DNA from: Craspedostauros australis
Lineage: Eukaryota; Bacillariophyta; Bacillariophyceae; Mastogloiales; Achnanthaceae
NCBI GenBank assembly: GCA_026770025.1
Contig: JAMXDE010000004.1
Location: 2,777,501 to 2,841,500 of the forward strand
Reading direction: 5' to 3'
DNA length: 64,000 nt
Shown: positions 55,242 to 64,000 of the stretch, in pieces
Layout: every line of letters starts with the position of its first letter
How positions within the stretch are numbered: position 1 is the first letter of the stretch
The notes under the pieces: model-generated
The model's database searches: none
What the model was told of the DNA's origin: nothing
Seen by the model: only the letters and a program-made list of their open reading frames with translations
Position numbers and translations under genes: made by a program

Positions 55242-58200
55242 TTGAGCATAGCGTTCGCCGCCGCGAATGACTCGTCCACAGGCGCCCAGAAGCAGGCGAA
55301 GAGAGACAAGGAGCTTGCCAAGAGCCTTGCTGCGGCAGGAGCAGTCGGACTTGGCGCCAACTCGCCACCGTATGGACAGGCGAATGCGCCATTGCAAACA
55401 CCGGAGGATGGAGAGAATCACAAGCCAAAGGCCAAGCGCAAGCGCACCAGACGACGACGCAACAAGGCAGGCAAGGGACTCAAGGTCCAACCTCTCGTTG
55501 AGGATGCGTCGATGCACCAGCAGCCAGGAGGCATCCCACAGCAGTCAGCAGCACCATCCTCCAATCACTATGCAAACGTTCACTCGCCCGCCTCCAACAC
55601 CAACAACTGCAACAACAGCAATACCAACAGCAGCAGCATCAGCAAGAAGAAGCAACATGACAAGCCCATGACGAAGCGGGATCTCTACTTCTCGCTGCAG
55701 GTGGGCATGGTGGCCATCGCTGGCGGCGCCCATTCCGTGGGTCGCGTCACCCTCGTCAACTGGGACGGCGAGATCGTTCTCGACAAGCACGTTCAGGTGC
55801 CCGTCCCCGTGCTGGACTACCAGGGCATCCAGGCGGAGGCGCTGCACAAGGAGAACGGGGCAGTCCAGTTTGCCGCAGTGCGATCAAAGCTGGGCAATCT
55901 GCTGCGCGGCAAGATCCTCATCGGGCACTCCCTTGACGTGGCTCTCATGGCCCTGGGTCTCACTCATCCGTGGAGTGACGTGCGTGACACCGCCGCATAC
56001 CCACGGTTCGCTTTCGTCGCCAACATGGACCCGATCACGGGCCGTCCATTGGTCGACTCCATCAACAAGCGCCCGTCGCTGGACGTGCTGGTCAAGACCA
56101 TTCTCAAGCGTGACCTCGCGCAGGTTGGTGTCAACGATGTTGCCAGCAACGGACAGACTGGAACGCCGGCAAAGACAGGCCGCAGCAGACGCAGTCGCCG
56201 TAACCGCGGCAAGGGCAGCAAGAAGGTGAGCATCGAGCTGCAGCTGCAGCAACCACAACAGCAACAGGAGGTTGGGACTGCAGTGGGCGTGCATGACAGC
56301 ACCTCCGGAGACACGGAAGCAGCATCGACCGACAACGCCAGTGCTAGTGCAAATGCCAGTGCTAGTGATGCGACGACTGGTCAGTCGCCAATCTTCGAAT
56401 GCATTGCGTCCATGGACCTTTACAAGGCATTCCGCAAGGAGTGGGAGCAGGACCTCGTCGATCACATGGCACAGCAGACCACATACTACGAAGATGAGGA
56501 TGTGGTTGCGCCAATGAAGGACCACAGCAGCAACGGCAACAGCGGTGGCCAGGCCACCACGCCGCGTCGTGGCAACAAGCAGCAACATCAGCATCACAGC
56601 GTTGTCGAAGCACCGTACCGGCACAGCCAAGGATACCCGCGTGCGCGCACCCAAAGCTACGACAGCTGCTCCAGCTACGACGAGTCCGTGTACTCCAACC
56701 CGTCAGCGTCAGGCGCAACAGGAGGCATGCCACCATCGTCGGCATCGTCGTCGTCGTCGTATGCAAACGCATCCCAGTCCTGGACGTGGTTCCAGCGCAA
56801 GCACCATCATTCCAAAGCAGCCGCAGCTGCCCACGATACCATATCTGCCTCCAGCTACGCGAATTCCTATGACGACGGCTCCGACGCGTCGTCCTTCTAC
56901 GGATCGCACACGGGTGATTCCTTCCACGATCGCTCCACCATGTACACCCACTCCATCACAGCCGCGGAGTCCATGTCGTTGGCATCCATGGGATCTGACT
57001 CCTTCGGAATCCCCGTGCCGCCCGATGCATCGACCGTGCCTCCGCCGATGGTGGCACAGCCAGCGACGCCCACGTCGTCATCCTCCTCCTCGTCGTGGTT
57101 CCCCAGGCTGGGTGGATCCAAGAAGAACCGCCATCCCATGGCCTCGTTGAAGGAGGTCGACGACGAGGCCCTTGGCAGCATGGTGCCACCGCACGGCAAC
57201 GTGAGAGATATGAACAACACTGGTGCTTTTCCTACTTCTGGTGTCGACGACACGCCTGCGATGCCTGTGCCTGTCCCGCCCATTCCATCATCGTTGTCGT
57301 CAAAGGGATGGTTCTCGTTCCGTCGCAACAGCTCGTCCGGCAAGCGCCGTGCGTCACTCGAAACTGCCACCAACCAGCTGCAACAGCAAACGCTGGAGGG
57401 ACTCGAATTGCACCTTCGCAAGCAGGAGTCCATTGCGGACGATGCCAGCGAGCATACTGGTGCCAACGACATGATGGGACAGCTCGTCAGTGGCCTCGAC
57501 GGATCCGCCCACAACGCTGGTGATCCCACCGCCAACTCGATCCAACGATCCGCTCACAACTACCGTGATTCCGTCACGAAGAGCCCCAAGAAGCCATCCT
57601 CGTCTCCCGCCAAGTGGTTCGGACTGCGCCGCAGCAGCAGCACGGGAGGACCCAAGAACGGATCGAAGCACGATGCTGTTGCCAGGCTCACATTCGACGA
57701 GGAGAAGGTCGAAGAGAGCGAACTGGATCTGCACCAGCCGCACAACGATCAGATGGAGATGCGCACACCCACCAAGGCTCGCAACACCGACGAGGAGAAG
57801 GACTTTGAGATCGAACAGGAAGACGAATCCTTCGATCCATCCGGTCATTACGGTGCCAAATCGCGCAAGCTGTTCCGAGCACGTTCCAGTGCATCGCCGA
57901 CGGTGCTCACACCCGTCACGGCGACCGCCTTCCCACCACTGTCCGGAACGACCCCCTCCAGCGCGAAATCGCCAAAGTGGTTTGGTTTCCGTCGCCCCAA
58001 GTCGCCAACCAACGGTCAAAGTGGCAATGGCAACGGCACGCCGAAGATGGGATCGTCGTCCAGGGTTGCTACCGCGTCGCCGGACTTCGCCGTGCCCGAC
58101 AATCCATGGTCTCTGTCTCCGCGTGAGAACAGCGACGAACCAACAGCCCAGCAGTTTGACGAAATGGCGACCACATTCAGCGCCGAAGCCCGTCCGGTGG

Positions 58201-59465
58201 AGATGTCGAACTTGACGCACCCAGGCGTTGCCGTCATCCATCCGAACGCAACGGCCGTACCGCAGCCAGTGCCGATCAACGCTGCCTCCGCATCCGCCAA
58301 CCAACAGCAGCAGCAGTCTTGGTTCGCGTTCCGAAAGTCAGGTCAACGTCGCCTGTCCATGGAGCGAAAGTCTGCAATGAAAGCACCACCAGGCACTGAA
58401 ATGATGGAACCAGAGGCCGCGTTGGCATCGCAGCGAATCAACGACGAAGCGTTCAACGGTCTGATCTCCGGATTGCCGAACGATGATGCGTTGGACCAAA
58501 CCACGAGGAGCAACAGCAGCAACAGTGCCGCGGGCGGCAAGTACTTCATGGAGCAACAGCCCGCGTCCCATGTCGTCAGCGAAAGCGATGCGATGGATTC
58601 GTCTCAACACAAGAAGTCCAGCCACGGGGACGGTTCGAAGTCCTCGTCCTGGTTCAGCTTCCGCCGATCCAGCAAGCGGCGCGGCCTCGGCGAGAAGTCC
58701 AGCACCGACTCATTGCTAGGAGACAACAGCAACATCGAGGAAGCCATGGCCAACCAGAAGTGGGTTGCACAGCAGCAGCAGATGGAGTCCGCTAGCATGG
58801 CGCCGACGGCGCAGCTAACATCAGGCGAATTCAGATCGTCAGCGTCGTCGAGGGCTGGCAGAGCAAGTCCTATCCGCAAGCCGTCACCAAACAAACAGAA
58901 TGAAGACTGCAGCTCTCCGACGCAGTCAGACGCGGACAAGACCATCTCAACAACGACGACCGGAACCGACTGGTTCGAGGAGGTGGTGCACGGCCACGCC
59001 AGGTGTGACACCACAGCCTCTTCCGTCGATTTGGAACTCTCAAGATCGTCGGGTCTTGACGCGGGCGTTGTCCCGGCGCTCGAAAACGACCTGCCTATCG
59101 CCGCAGCGTTGCATGCGTCCGGCCAGGGCTTTGCGCACCGGCACGTCTCCCGACTCGCCGCTCTGTCCCAGGACTTTGAAGACGGTAGTAGCCAAGGCAG
59201 CAGTCACAGCAACAGAAACTCGCAAGGCTTCCCGCAGTCGTCCTCCTCCACCTGGCTGGACGACGTGGTAGCCAAGACCGACAAAGGATCGATCACCAAT
59301 TGCACACTCGATGCGACGTGTCTCAAACCCGCCTGGTTTGAACATGCCGGAGCAGCCACCGATAGCAGCAACGTATTCCAGCATGACACAGCAGCGACAC
59401 CACAAGGAGGAACTGACACCGCAATGGCCGATGTGAGCCGAGATTTGGCATTTTTGCAACTCTGA
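55242..59465 (+). CDS. Exonuclease-fold protein lacking catalytic residues, with WF-x-FRR repeats
   Basis: The open frame has 1407 codons. It opens at 55242 on a TTG right after CACAG, so this is probably an internal exon with a splice acceptor and the ATG lies upstream. A basic nuclear-type segment (KPKAKRKRTRRRRNKAG) precedes a domain at about 143-400 that follows the REXO4-like DEDDh fold (GRVTLVNWDGEIVLDKHV, KILIGHSL, DVRDTAAYPRF, LYKAFRKEWE). The expected acidic catalytic pair of the first motif reads Q-V-G, and the later D and H positions are also replaced, so nuclease activity is unlikely. Residues ~515-1140 hold seven WF motifs, such as WFSFRRNSS, WFGLRRSSS and WFGFRRPKS, 70-120 residues apart in serine-rich basic sequence. 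It is probably an RNA-binding or scaffold protein with many RRxS phosphosites. Confidence 0.75.
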   Translation: MSIAFAAANDSSTGAQKQAKRDKELAKSLAAAGAVGLGANSPPYGQANAPLQTPEDGENHKPKAKRKRTRRRRNKAGKGLKVQPLVEDASMHQQPGGIPQQSAAPSSNHYANVHSPASNTNNCNNSNTNSSSISKKKQHDKPMTKRDLYFSLQVGMVAIAGGAHSVGRVTLVNWDGEIVLDKHVQVPVPVLDYQGIQAEALHKENGAVQFAAVRSKLGNLLRGKILIGHSLDVALMALGLTHPWSDVRDTAAYPRFAFVANMDPITGRPLVDSINKRPSLDVLVKTILKRDLAQVGVNDVASNGQTGTPAKTGRSRRSRRNRGKGSKKVSIELQLQQPQQQQEVGTAVGVHDSTSGDTEAASTDNASASANASASDATTGQSPIFECIASMDLYKAFRKEWEQDLVDHMAQQTTYYEDEDVVAPMKDHSSNGNSGGQATTPRRGNKQQHQHHSVVEAPYRHSQGYPRARTQSYDSCSSYDESVYSNPSASGATGGMPPSSASSSSSYANASQSWTWFQRKHHHSKAAAAAHDTISASSYANSYDDGSDASSFYGSHTGDSFHDRSTMYTHSITAAESMSLASMGSDSFGIPVPPDASTVPPPMVAQPATPTSSSSSSSWFPRLGGSKKNRHPMASLKEVDDEALGSMVPPHGNVRDMNNTGAFPTSGVDDTPAMPVPVPPIPSSLSSKGWFSFRRNSSSGKRRASLETATNQLQQQTLEGLELHLRKQESIADDASEHTGANDMMGQLVSGLDGSAHNAGDPTANSIQRSAHNYRDSVTKSPKKPSSSPAKWFGLRRSSSTGGPKNGSKHDAVARLTFDEEKVEESELDLHQPHNDQMEMRTPTKARNTDEEKDFEIEQEDESFDPSGHYGAKSRKLFRARSSASPTVLTPVTATAFPPLSGTTPSSAKSPKWFGFRRPKSPTNGQSGNGNGTPKMGSSSRVATASPDFAVPDNPWSLSPRENSDEPTAQQFDEMATTFSAEARPVEMSNLTHPGVAVIHPNATAVPQPVPINAASASANQQQQQSWFAFRKSGQRRLSMERKSAMKAPPGTEMMEPEAALASQRINDEAFNGLISGLPNDDALDQTTRSNSSNSAAGGKYFMEQQPASHVVSESDAMDSSQHKKSSHGDGSKSSSWFSFRRSSKRRGLGEKSSTDSLLGDNSNIEEAMANQKWVAQQQQMESASMAPTAQLTSGEFRSSASSRAGRASPIRKPSPNKQNEDCSSPTQSDADKTISTTTTGTDWFEEVVHGHARCDTTASSVDLELSRSSGLDAGVVPALENDLPIAAALHASGQGFAHRHVSRLAALSQDFEDGSSQGSSHSNRNSQGFPQSSSSTWLDDVVAKTDKGSITNCTLDATCLKPAWFEHAGAATDSSNVFQHDTAATPQGGTDTAMADVSRDLAFLQL

Positions 59466-59750
59466 ACAATCAGTTCAAACGACATGGAAAGAGTCGTCAT
59501 CTCCTCGGGTGTGGGCCGTGTGGCGAATAAACGCCCGGCCACTTATATGTGAGGAAATTAAATTAACGAATTATAATATAATAGTAGTATTATACCAATA
59601 TCAACCAACCAACGAGTTAGGAGTACTCGTTTTGAGCAACAGCATTTGGCCAGAGAGGAGAATTGTGCGACATGTATGTGGCCGTCTACCATACACCCAC
59701 GAAGTTCTCTCCCTCTCTCTCCCTCTGCTTGTACGTGCCACCGCCTCACA

Positions 59751-62306
59751 TTACGGATCCCGAACGTTCACACGCTCCTCCTCGGCGTCGTTGTTGCCAT
59801 CGTAGAGATACTCCTGAACGACCTCACCGAACACGCGCAGGACGATGATCGTCACGACCATGTCGATCAATTTGCGACCAGGCCGCGCTGCGAGACCTGC
59901 GATGACAATCGCAGCCCCCACCAACGGTTGCGGCAGCGTCCCGCCCACACCGGCCCATCGACAGACACGTCGCAACACCGGCACGGCAGACCGCGTCAAC
60001 GTTTCTGCCACCGCCACGATGGAACCACTGAGGCGGGGTTCGCGCGGTTCATTTTCCGTCCAATGGCGCGTGCCGAACAATCCACCAAAGACTGCATCGT
60101 CGATGTGTTCTCGTTTGCGACGTTTTGGCTTACGTCTGCGTGTGGAGGCAACACCTCGGCGATCGTCGTCGCTGTTTTCTTGCTGCCGTTCGTCTTCTTC
60201 CCATCGGTTGTAGTTGTTGGTATCGGAATGCAGGCCCAACACTTTGTCGAACGATTCTTCCATGCGATCTTTCCAAAATCTCTTGGATTTCTCCGATTGC
60301 TCCGCACTATTGCTTGCAGTGCCGCCGCGACGACTGCGGCGACGGTTGGATGGTGCTTGCGATTGTGGCTGTGACGATCGTTGCGTCTCACGTTGCTGCT
60401 GCTGTTGCTGCTGCTGTTGCTGCTGCTGTTGCTGTTGTTCATCTTCTTCTTCGTCACCCCACAGCAATCGATCGACGGCATGCGAAGCATAATCGCCCCA
60501 ACGGTCGAAGGCATCCTTGATGGTACCATCTTCATTGAGGTAATCCATCGACGGAACATCGTCGTATGGCGAATAGATCCGCTTGGTGGATTCATCACGA
60601 GTATTCCGTTGTGGTCGTTTCCTTTGTCTTGGTGGTTCCGGTTGTTGTTCTTTTTGTTGTTGTTGCTGTTCCTGTTGTCGTTGTCGTCGTCGCTGCTGTC
60701 GTTGTGAGGAAGAAGAAGGAGGAGAAGTTCCAGGAAGTTGAGGGAGATCAGGTATGCGCGAAGGAATATCGCCCTGATGTGCAGGCCGAGATCGAGGCCG
60801 TCGTTGAGATCTGGGAGCATCGTATGGATCTCTGCGACGACGAAAGTTGGCCTCGGAGGTTGGCCGTCGTGGCTCATTCGATTCTCTCGATGGTGGTGGT
60901 GGTTGCCTTCTTCGTCTTGGCTCATTCGATTCTCTCGATGGCGGTTGCCTTCGTCGTGATGCCTCCGGTTCCTGCATTGGACTCCTTCGTGGTCGCTGCA
61001 TAGTCTCGCGCGATGTATTGCGTCGCCTTCGATGTTGCCCAGCCACAGGTTCCGCGACAACATCGATGACATCGGGTTCCGCAACATTCGTGGGTGGGCG
61101 TCGCTGTTTCAACAACGCTTCGAGGTCGAACCGTGATGCGTTGGGTGGGAAGGGTATGCGCTTGGCATTGAGCTGTTTCAACAGTTCCTCCAAGGGGAGT
61201 CTTATTGAAGCCGCAGTTGAATCGACTGTTGCTGCCGTATCCTCGTTCTTGGTTGGTTCGTCACCTTCTGTTGGTCGTGATTGTGGTGCTGTTTGTGCTG
61301 TTGATTGAGTTTGCTGTTGCTGCTGCTGTTGCTGTTGCTGGTGCACCTCCTTCTGTTGTTTCTGGTTCTTGGAAGATGGAAATGGAACGGGCTCTGCCTC
61401 TGCATACCGCGCTTCTTCTTCTTCTTCTTCTTCTTGCGGTTGTTCTTGCGGTTGCCCGCGCTCGTCGACTTGTTCCATCTCATGCAACAGATCCGAAACC
61501 TGCCTCGAAACCCGCTTGGCTTGGACCGTCGCCACACGCGCCGCCTTTTGCGAGATACGCGAAAAAGAAGAGGAGCGCTGACGTCGTCGCACAGACTCAT
61601 TGCGCAACAGCTGTTCCAAATCGCTACGCGTGCCACGTTGTGGATACGGTATCCCGCGGCGGTCGCACTCGGCCAACAGTTCCGTCATCGATTTGGCGCG
61701 CGATGTTTGTTGCTGTCTCGACGATGTTCGTCGTTGTGTCGTCGTTGTCGCAGACGATCGCTCCTCTTGCGCTCGAGGTTGTGGTGATGCCGAAGTTTGC
61801 TCTTTTGCTGCGTCCTCTTTCATTGATGATGGCTCCTCTCGAGGTCGTGTGGCTGCTGATGACGACCCTCGTTGTTTCGTGACATCATCAGCGGATGAAC
61901 CCTGCTCCTCTTTCCTTCGAGATCGCCTGGATCTGCGTTGTTGCGTCGTACCGCGCTGCATGCTGCGCTCATGAGCCACCAACAGGGCTTCCAGTTCTTC
62001 ACGCGAAGCATCGCACGCAAACGGCAGACTGCGCCTTGCAAACTCGGCCCTCAATTCTTCCATGCCAATCGCATCGTCCTGCGATGGCGTCTCCAACAAG
62101 GCCAGCAGCTCCAACTTCGTGGCTGTCGGCGGAAATCGAATGTCGCGTTGTCGCAGCTCGTGGATGATCTGCGACAAGTCCGGTATTTGTGGTTCGGCAT
62201 ATAGCATGGAATATGGCGCATATCGTGCGGATGGTGGCACGAAGGCGGTGGTTGGCTGAAACGCAGCGATGCATGCCACGGTCATCATCATCATGCGGGC
62301 ACCCAT
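59751..62306 (-). CDS. Plastid-targeted protein with four SAP-like motifs and C-terminal membrane segments
   Basis: The start at 62306 (MGARMMMM; 851 residues) is preferred over 62426 because it puts the signal peptide directely before TTAFVPPSARY, a plastid-type cleavage site. Four SAP/Rho-N-like motifs follow: ELRQRDIRFPPTATKLELLA, EFARRSLPFACDASREELEA, ECDRRGIPYPQRGTRSDLEQ and QLNAKRIPFPPNASRFDLEA. Such motifs bind nucleic acid in plastid nucleoid proteins. Between them lie long Gln-, Arg- and Ser-rich linkers, including a poly-Gln tract coded by CAG/CAA runs at about 60390-60440. The C-terminus has two hydrophobic helices (VGAAIVIAGLAA, MVVTIIVLRVFGEVV). It may tether plastid DNA or RNA to a membrane. 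Confidence 0.72.
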   Translation of the reverse strand: MGARMMMMTVACIAAFQPTTAFVPPSARYAPYSMLYAEPQIPDLSQIIHELRQRDIRFPPTATKLELLALLETPSQDDAIGMEELRAEFARRSLPFACDASREELEALLVAHERSMQRGTTQQRRSRRSRRKEEQGSSADDVTKQRGSSSAATRPREEPSSMKEDAAKEQTSASPQPRAQEERSSATTTTQRRTSSRQQQTSRAKSMTELLAECDRRGIPYPQRGTRSDLEQLLRNESVRRRQRSSSFSRISQKAARVATVQAKRVSRQVSDLLHEMEQVDERGQPQEQPQEEEEEEEARYAEAEPVPFPSSKNQKQQKEVHQQQQQQQQQQTQSTAQTAPQSRPTEGDEPTKNEDTAATVDSTAASIRLPLEELLKQLNAKRIPFPPNASRFDLEALLKQRRPPTNVAEPDVIDVVAEPVAGQHRRRRNTSRETMQRPRRSPMQEPEASRRRQPPSRESNEPRRRRQPPPPSRESNEPRRPTSEANFRRRRDPYDAPRSQRRPRSRPAHQGDIPSRIPDLPQLPGTSPPSSSSQRQQRRRQRQQEQQQQQKEQQPEPPRQRKRPQRNTRDESTKRIYSPYDDVPSMDYLNEDGTIKDAFDRWGDYASHAVDRLLWGDEEEDEQQQQQQQQQQQQQQQRETQRSSQPQSQAPSNRRRSRRGGTASNSAEQSEKSKRFWKDRMEESFDKVLGLHSDTNNYNRWEEDERQQENSDDDRRGVASTRRRKPKRRKREHIDDAVFGGLFGTRHWTENEPREPRLSGSIVAVAETLTRSAVPVLRRVCRWAGVGGTLPQPLVGAAIVIAGLAARPGRKLIDMVVTIIVLRVFGEVVQEYLYDGNNDAEEERVNVRDP

Positions 62307-62616
62307 CCTGTGCATGCAACTAAACAGCCGCGTCCATCTCTTGTGGACGCATGTTTGTGGTTGCGTCCGTATCGTCATGATGATGATGATGGCAAGCACG
62401 TGGCATGTGCTTTCAATGATCTGCACAAAAAGCGCAAAGAATCTTATCCTGTCACCGGAATTGGGTGGCTAAGCTTCCACGTGGAAGCAAAACTCAGATT
62501 CAAGCCCAAATTCATTTCCGCCAGAGCAGCTGCGATACCTTGCTCTGCTCATTTGACAATGCCATGCAATGCCATTCTATGCCCATCAATGACCATGCGC
62601 TATTATGCGATATATT

Positions 62617-63981
62617 CTACGACCGCAACATGGTCTCCTCGATGTACTGCGCCGTCGATTCGGACTGCGGCACGCCTTGACCCGATCGGTAACACTCCAC
62701 GACGTTCTGCCAACCTTCCTTGCTGCCCAACTCGCCGGCTTGCTGATACAGCTGAAACGCCTTCTCCATATCGGGCTCGATGACGCCGTCCACGCCATGG
62801 AACAGCACGGCCCCGGCCGACACGGCCGAATCGGCGTGTCCTGCATCGGCGGCCTTGAGGAAATCCAACAGCGCCTTCTGCTCATCTTGCTCGTACCCTT
62901 CCGTGCCATGATAGTACGAATGCGCGCGCGTGAACGTCGCATCCAAATCACCGGCCGCGACGGCGTCGTCCAAGCGTTGCATGAATTGTTGCGGCGTGCA
63001 CGGTGGCAGCGCCAGCTTTTCTTCGCCGTTCAAATGCAGCAGGGCCAGGTAGTACTTGGCGCCGCCGTGTCCCAGATCGGCCGCCTTCTGCACGAGCTTG
63101 TATCCGGCAAAGACGCCGTCGGAACCGCCCGTCGCCATGCGATGCACACCGACCAAGTACATGGCGTCGACGTCGCCCAGATCGATGGCGTGCGTGAAGA
63201 TCTCCATGGCGCGGTGCACGTCGGGTGGCAGGAGTTGGGATGCCTTGAAATCCTTTTCGACGGCCTCGTCGACGGCCTCCATGGGATCGTCCGTCTCGAA
63301 TGCCGGGTATCCTGTCCACAGCAGCTGACCCAGGTTGTAGTAACCCACTCGGTTGCCGCGGTCGCCGGCCTTTTGGAACATGTCCATGGCCTCGTCGATC
63401 GCGGCGCGTTTGTCATCTCGCGACATGCTGTCGTCGTGTTTCAGATCTTGCAAGGTCCGATTGGCCAGCTGCACCAAGGCCATGGGATGCTGGTGCTGCA
63501 GCGCGGCCTCTTTGAGACACCGCGTGGCGAGCTGGTTGCATGCCTCGATCTGGTCGTCCATGTTCGGCGATCGCGTGGCCTTGGCGAGGGTCTGCACGAC
63601 CTTGACGCCCTGGACTTTGGTGGATGCCGACGACTCCTGCGAGCTCTGCCACGCCTCGAACATGCGCTCGTTCTGCGTCTTCTCCTTCTCCTTTTGCAGT
63701 TCCTGCGATTTGGCCGTGGCATCCATCGCTTGTTGGTACAGTTCGTCGCCTTTGTCCGTGCTGCCGGAGTTCCATCGCTGTGTCATGTCGGGTGCTGGCG
63801 CATTCACGGCTGCGGAAGTTGGATGCAACGTGGTGCGCCCACTCGCAGTTGTTGAGATGGCAGGACCTGCGGCGGCTGATGGAATGATCAACGATCGCAC
63901 CTGGCTGGAGATGGGGTGCATGCAAGATCCGCCAGCACGCAGCCTGGATGGCAGAACGCTGATCAGCCTCCTCATGTTCAC
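62617..63981 (-). CDS. Sel1-like repeat protein, probably mitochondrial
   Basis: This is an open frame of 454 residues; a second ATG lies two codons in. The first ~70 residues are basic, rich in Ser/Ala and free of acids (MRRLISVLPSRLRAG), like a mitochondrial presequence. From about 190 on, Sel1/TPR-like repeats are seen: AMDMFQKAGDRGNRVGYYNL, AMEIFTHAIDLGDVDAMYLV, GYKLVQKAADLGHGGAKYYL and FQLYQQAGELGSKEGWQNVV. Such proteins scaffold complexes. The gene lies 190 bases from the start of the plastid-targeted gene and is on the same strand. No catalytic domain is present. Confidence 0.8.
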   Translation of the reverse strand: MNMRRLISVLPSRLRAGGSCMHPISSQVRSLIIPSAAAGPAISTTASGRTTLHPTSAAVNAPAPDMTQRWNSGSTDKGDELYQQAMDATAKSQELQKEKEKTQNERMFEAWQSSQESSASTKVQGVKVVQTLAKATRSPNMDDQIEACNQLATRCLKEAALQHQHPMALVQLANRTLQDLKHDDSMSRDDKRAAIDEAMDMFQKAGDRGNRVGYYNLGQLLWTGYPAFETDDPMEAVDEAVEKDFKASQLLPPDVHRAMEIFTHAIDLGDVDAMYLVGVHRMATGGSDGVFAGYKLVQKAADLGHGGAKYYLALLHLNGEEKLALPPCTPQQFMQRLDDAVAAGDLDATFTRAHSYYHGTEGYEQDEQKALLDFLKAADAGHADSAVSAGAVLFHGVDGVIEPDMEKAFQLYQQAGELGSKEGWQNVVECYRSGQGVPQSESTAQYIEETMLRS

Positions 63982-64000
63982 AATTGTTGCTCAACTTTGG

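Noticed and set aside
57354-58304. 316-codon minus-strand frame opposite the WF-repeat gene
   Set aside because: Antisense shadow of a long, GC-rich real frame.
59996-61087. 363-codon minus-strand frame
   Set aside because: Alternative frame of the SAP-like plastid gene; composition is low-complexity and no targeting or domain signal is seen.
62605-63855. 416-codon plus-strand frame
   Set aside because: Antisense to the Sel1-repeat gene; its length reflects the codon bias of the real gene.
1-64000. tRNA, rRNA and snoRNA genes
   Set aside because: No cloverleaf-like A/B box pair or rRNA core sequence was recognised by eye; a covariance-model scan would be needed to exclude them.

Overview
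The window looks like nuclear DNA of a diatom or close stramenopile. Genes are compact with zero or one short intron (about 110-250 bases, GT-AG). Several proteins start with a signal peptide followed by an 'AF' cleavage motif (SAF, DAF, TAF), the bipartite address used by secondary red plastids. One of them is a PsbQ-type photosystem II protein with a twin-arginine lumen signal. The Ty1/copia element and the glutamine/asparagine-rich proteins fit the same group. Genus is not determined; a pennate diatom is a guess.

Left third (1-20.1 kb): a repeat-rich, duplicated region. Two minus-strand copies of a large gene coding a fatty-acyl-AMP ligase, an acyl carrier domain and a multipass C-terminus lie head to tail. 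Copy A is cut by the window start (1-588). Copy B (17214 down to 5273) is split near codon 55 by a young, apparently whole copia element (9666-17050). Copy A is the empty site, so the insertion point is known to the base. Upstream of copy B lies a 1.8 kb foldback element (17774-19580). A diverged LTR-like block (about 3934-4797) and a broken coding-like stretch (about 2720-3190) fill the space between the copies.

Middle (20.7-40.6 kb): ordinary host genes. In order: a small acidic protein with a plastid-type presequence, a mitochondrial-carrier-family protein of the aspartate/glutamate type, a leucine-rich-repeat fragment, a 1458-residue STAND-like ATPase, a four-RRM RNA-binding protein, an SGF29-like chromatin reader, PsbQ, the succinate dehydrogenase assembly factor SDHAF4, and a NIPP1-like FHA protein with a PP1-docking RVTF motif. 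The genes serve separate processes (photosynthesis, respiration, chromatin, RNA, phosphatase control) and are not an operon.

Right of centre (43.5-51.6 kb): a probable large PIF/Harbinger-like DNA transposon. It has an intact DDE transposase on the minus strand, about 2.5 kb holding two tandem arrays (60/61 bp and 48/49 bp), and a divergent 808-residue protein of unknown family. This two-gene-plus-arrays cassette is the best candidate for something undescribed.

Right end (55.2-64 kb): an unusual protein with an exonuclease-like domain lacking its catalytic residues, followed by seven spaced WF-x-FRR-like motifs; a plastid-targeted protein with four SAP-like motifs and C-terminal membrane segments; and a mitochondrial Sel1-repeat protein. 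No tRNA, rRNA or CRISPR array was recognised. All statements come from reading the sequence and recalling protein families; no database search was run.
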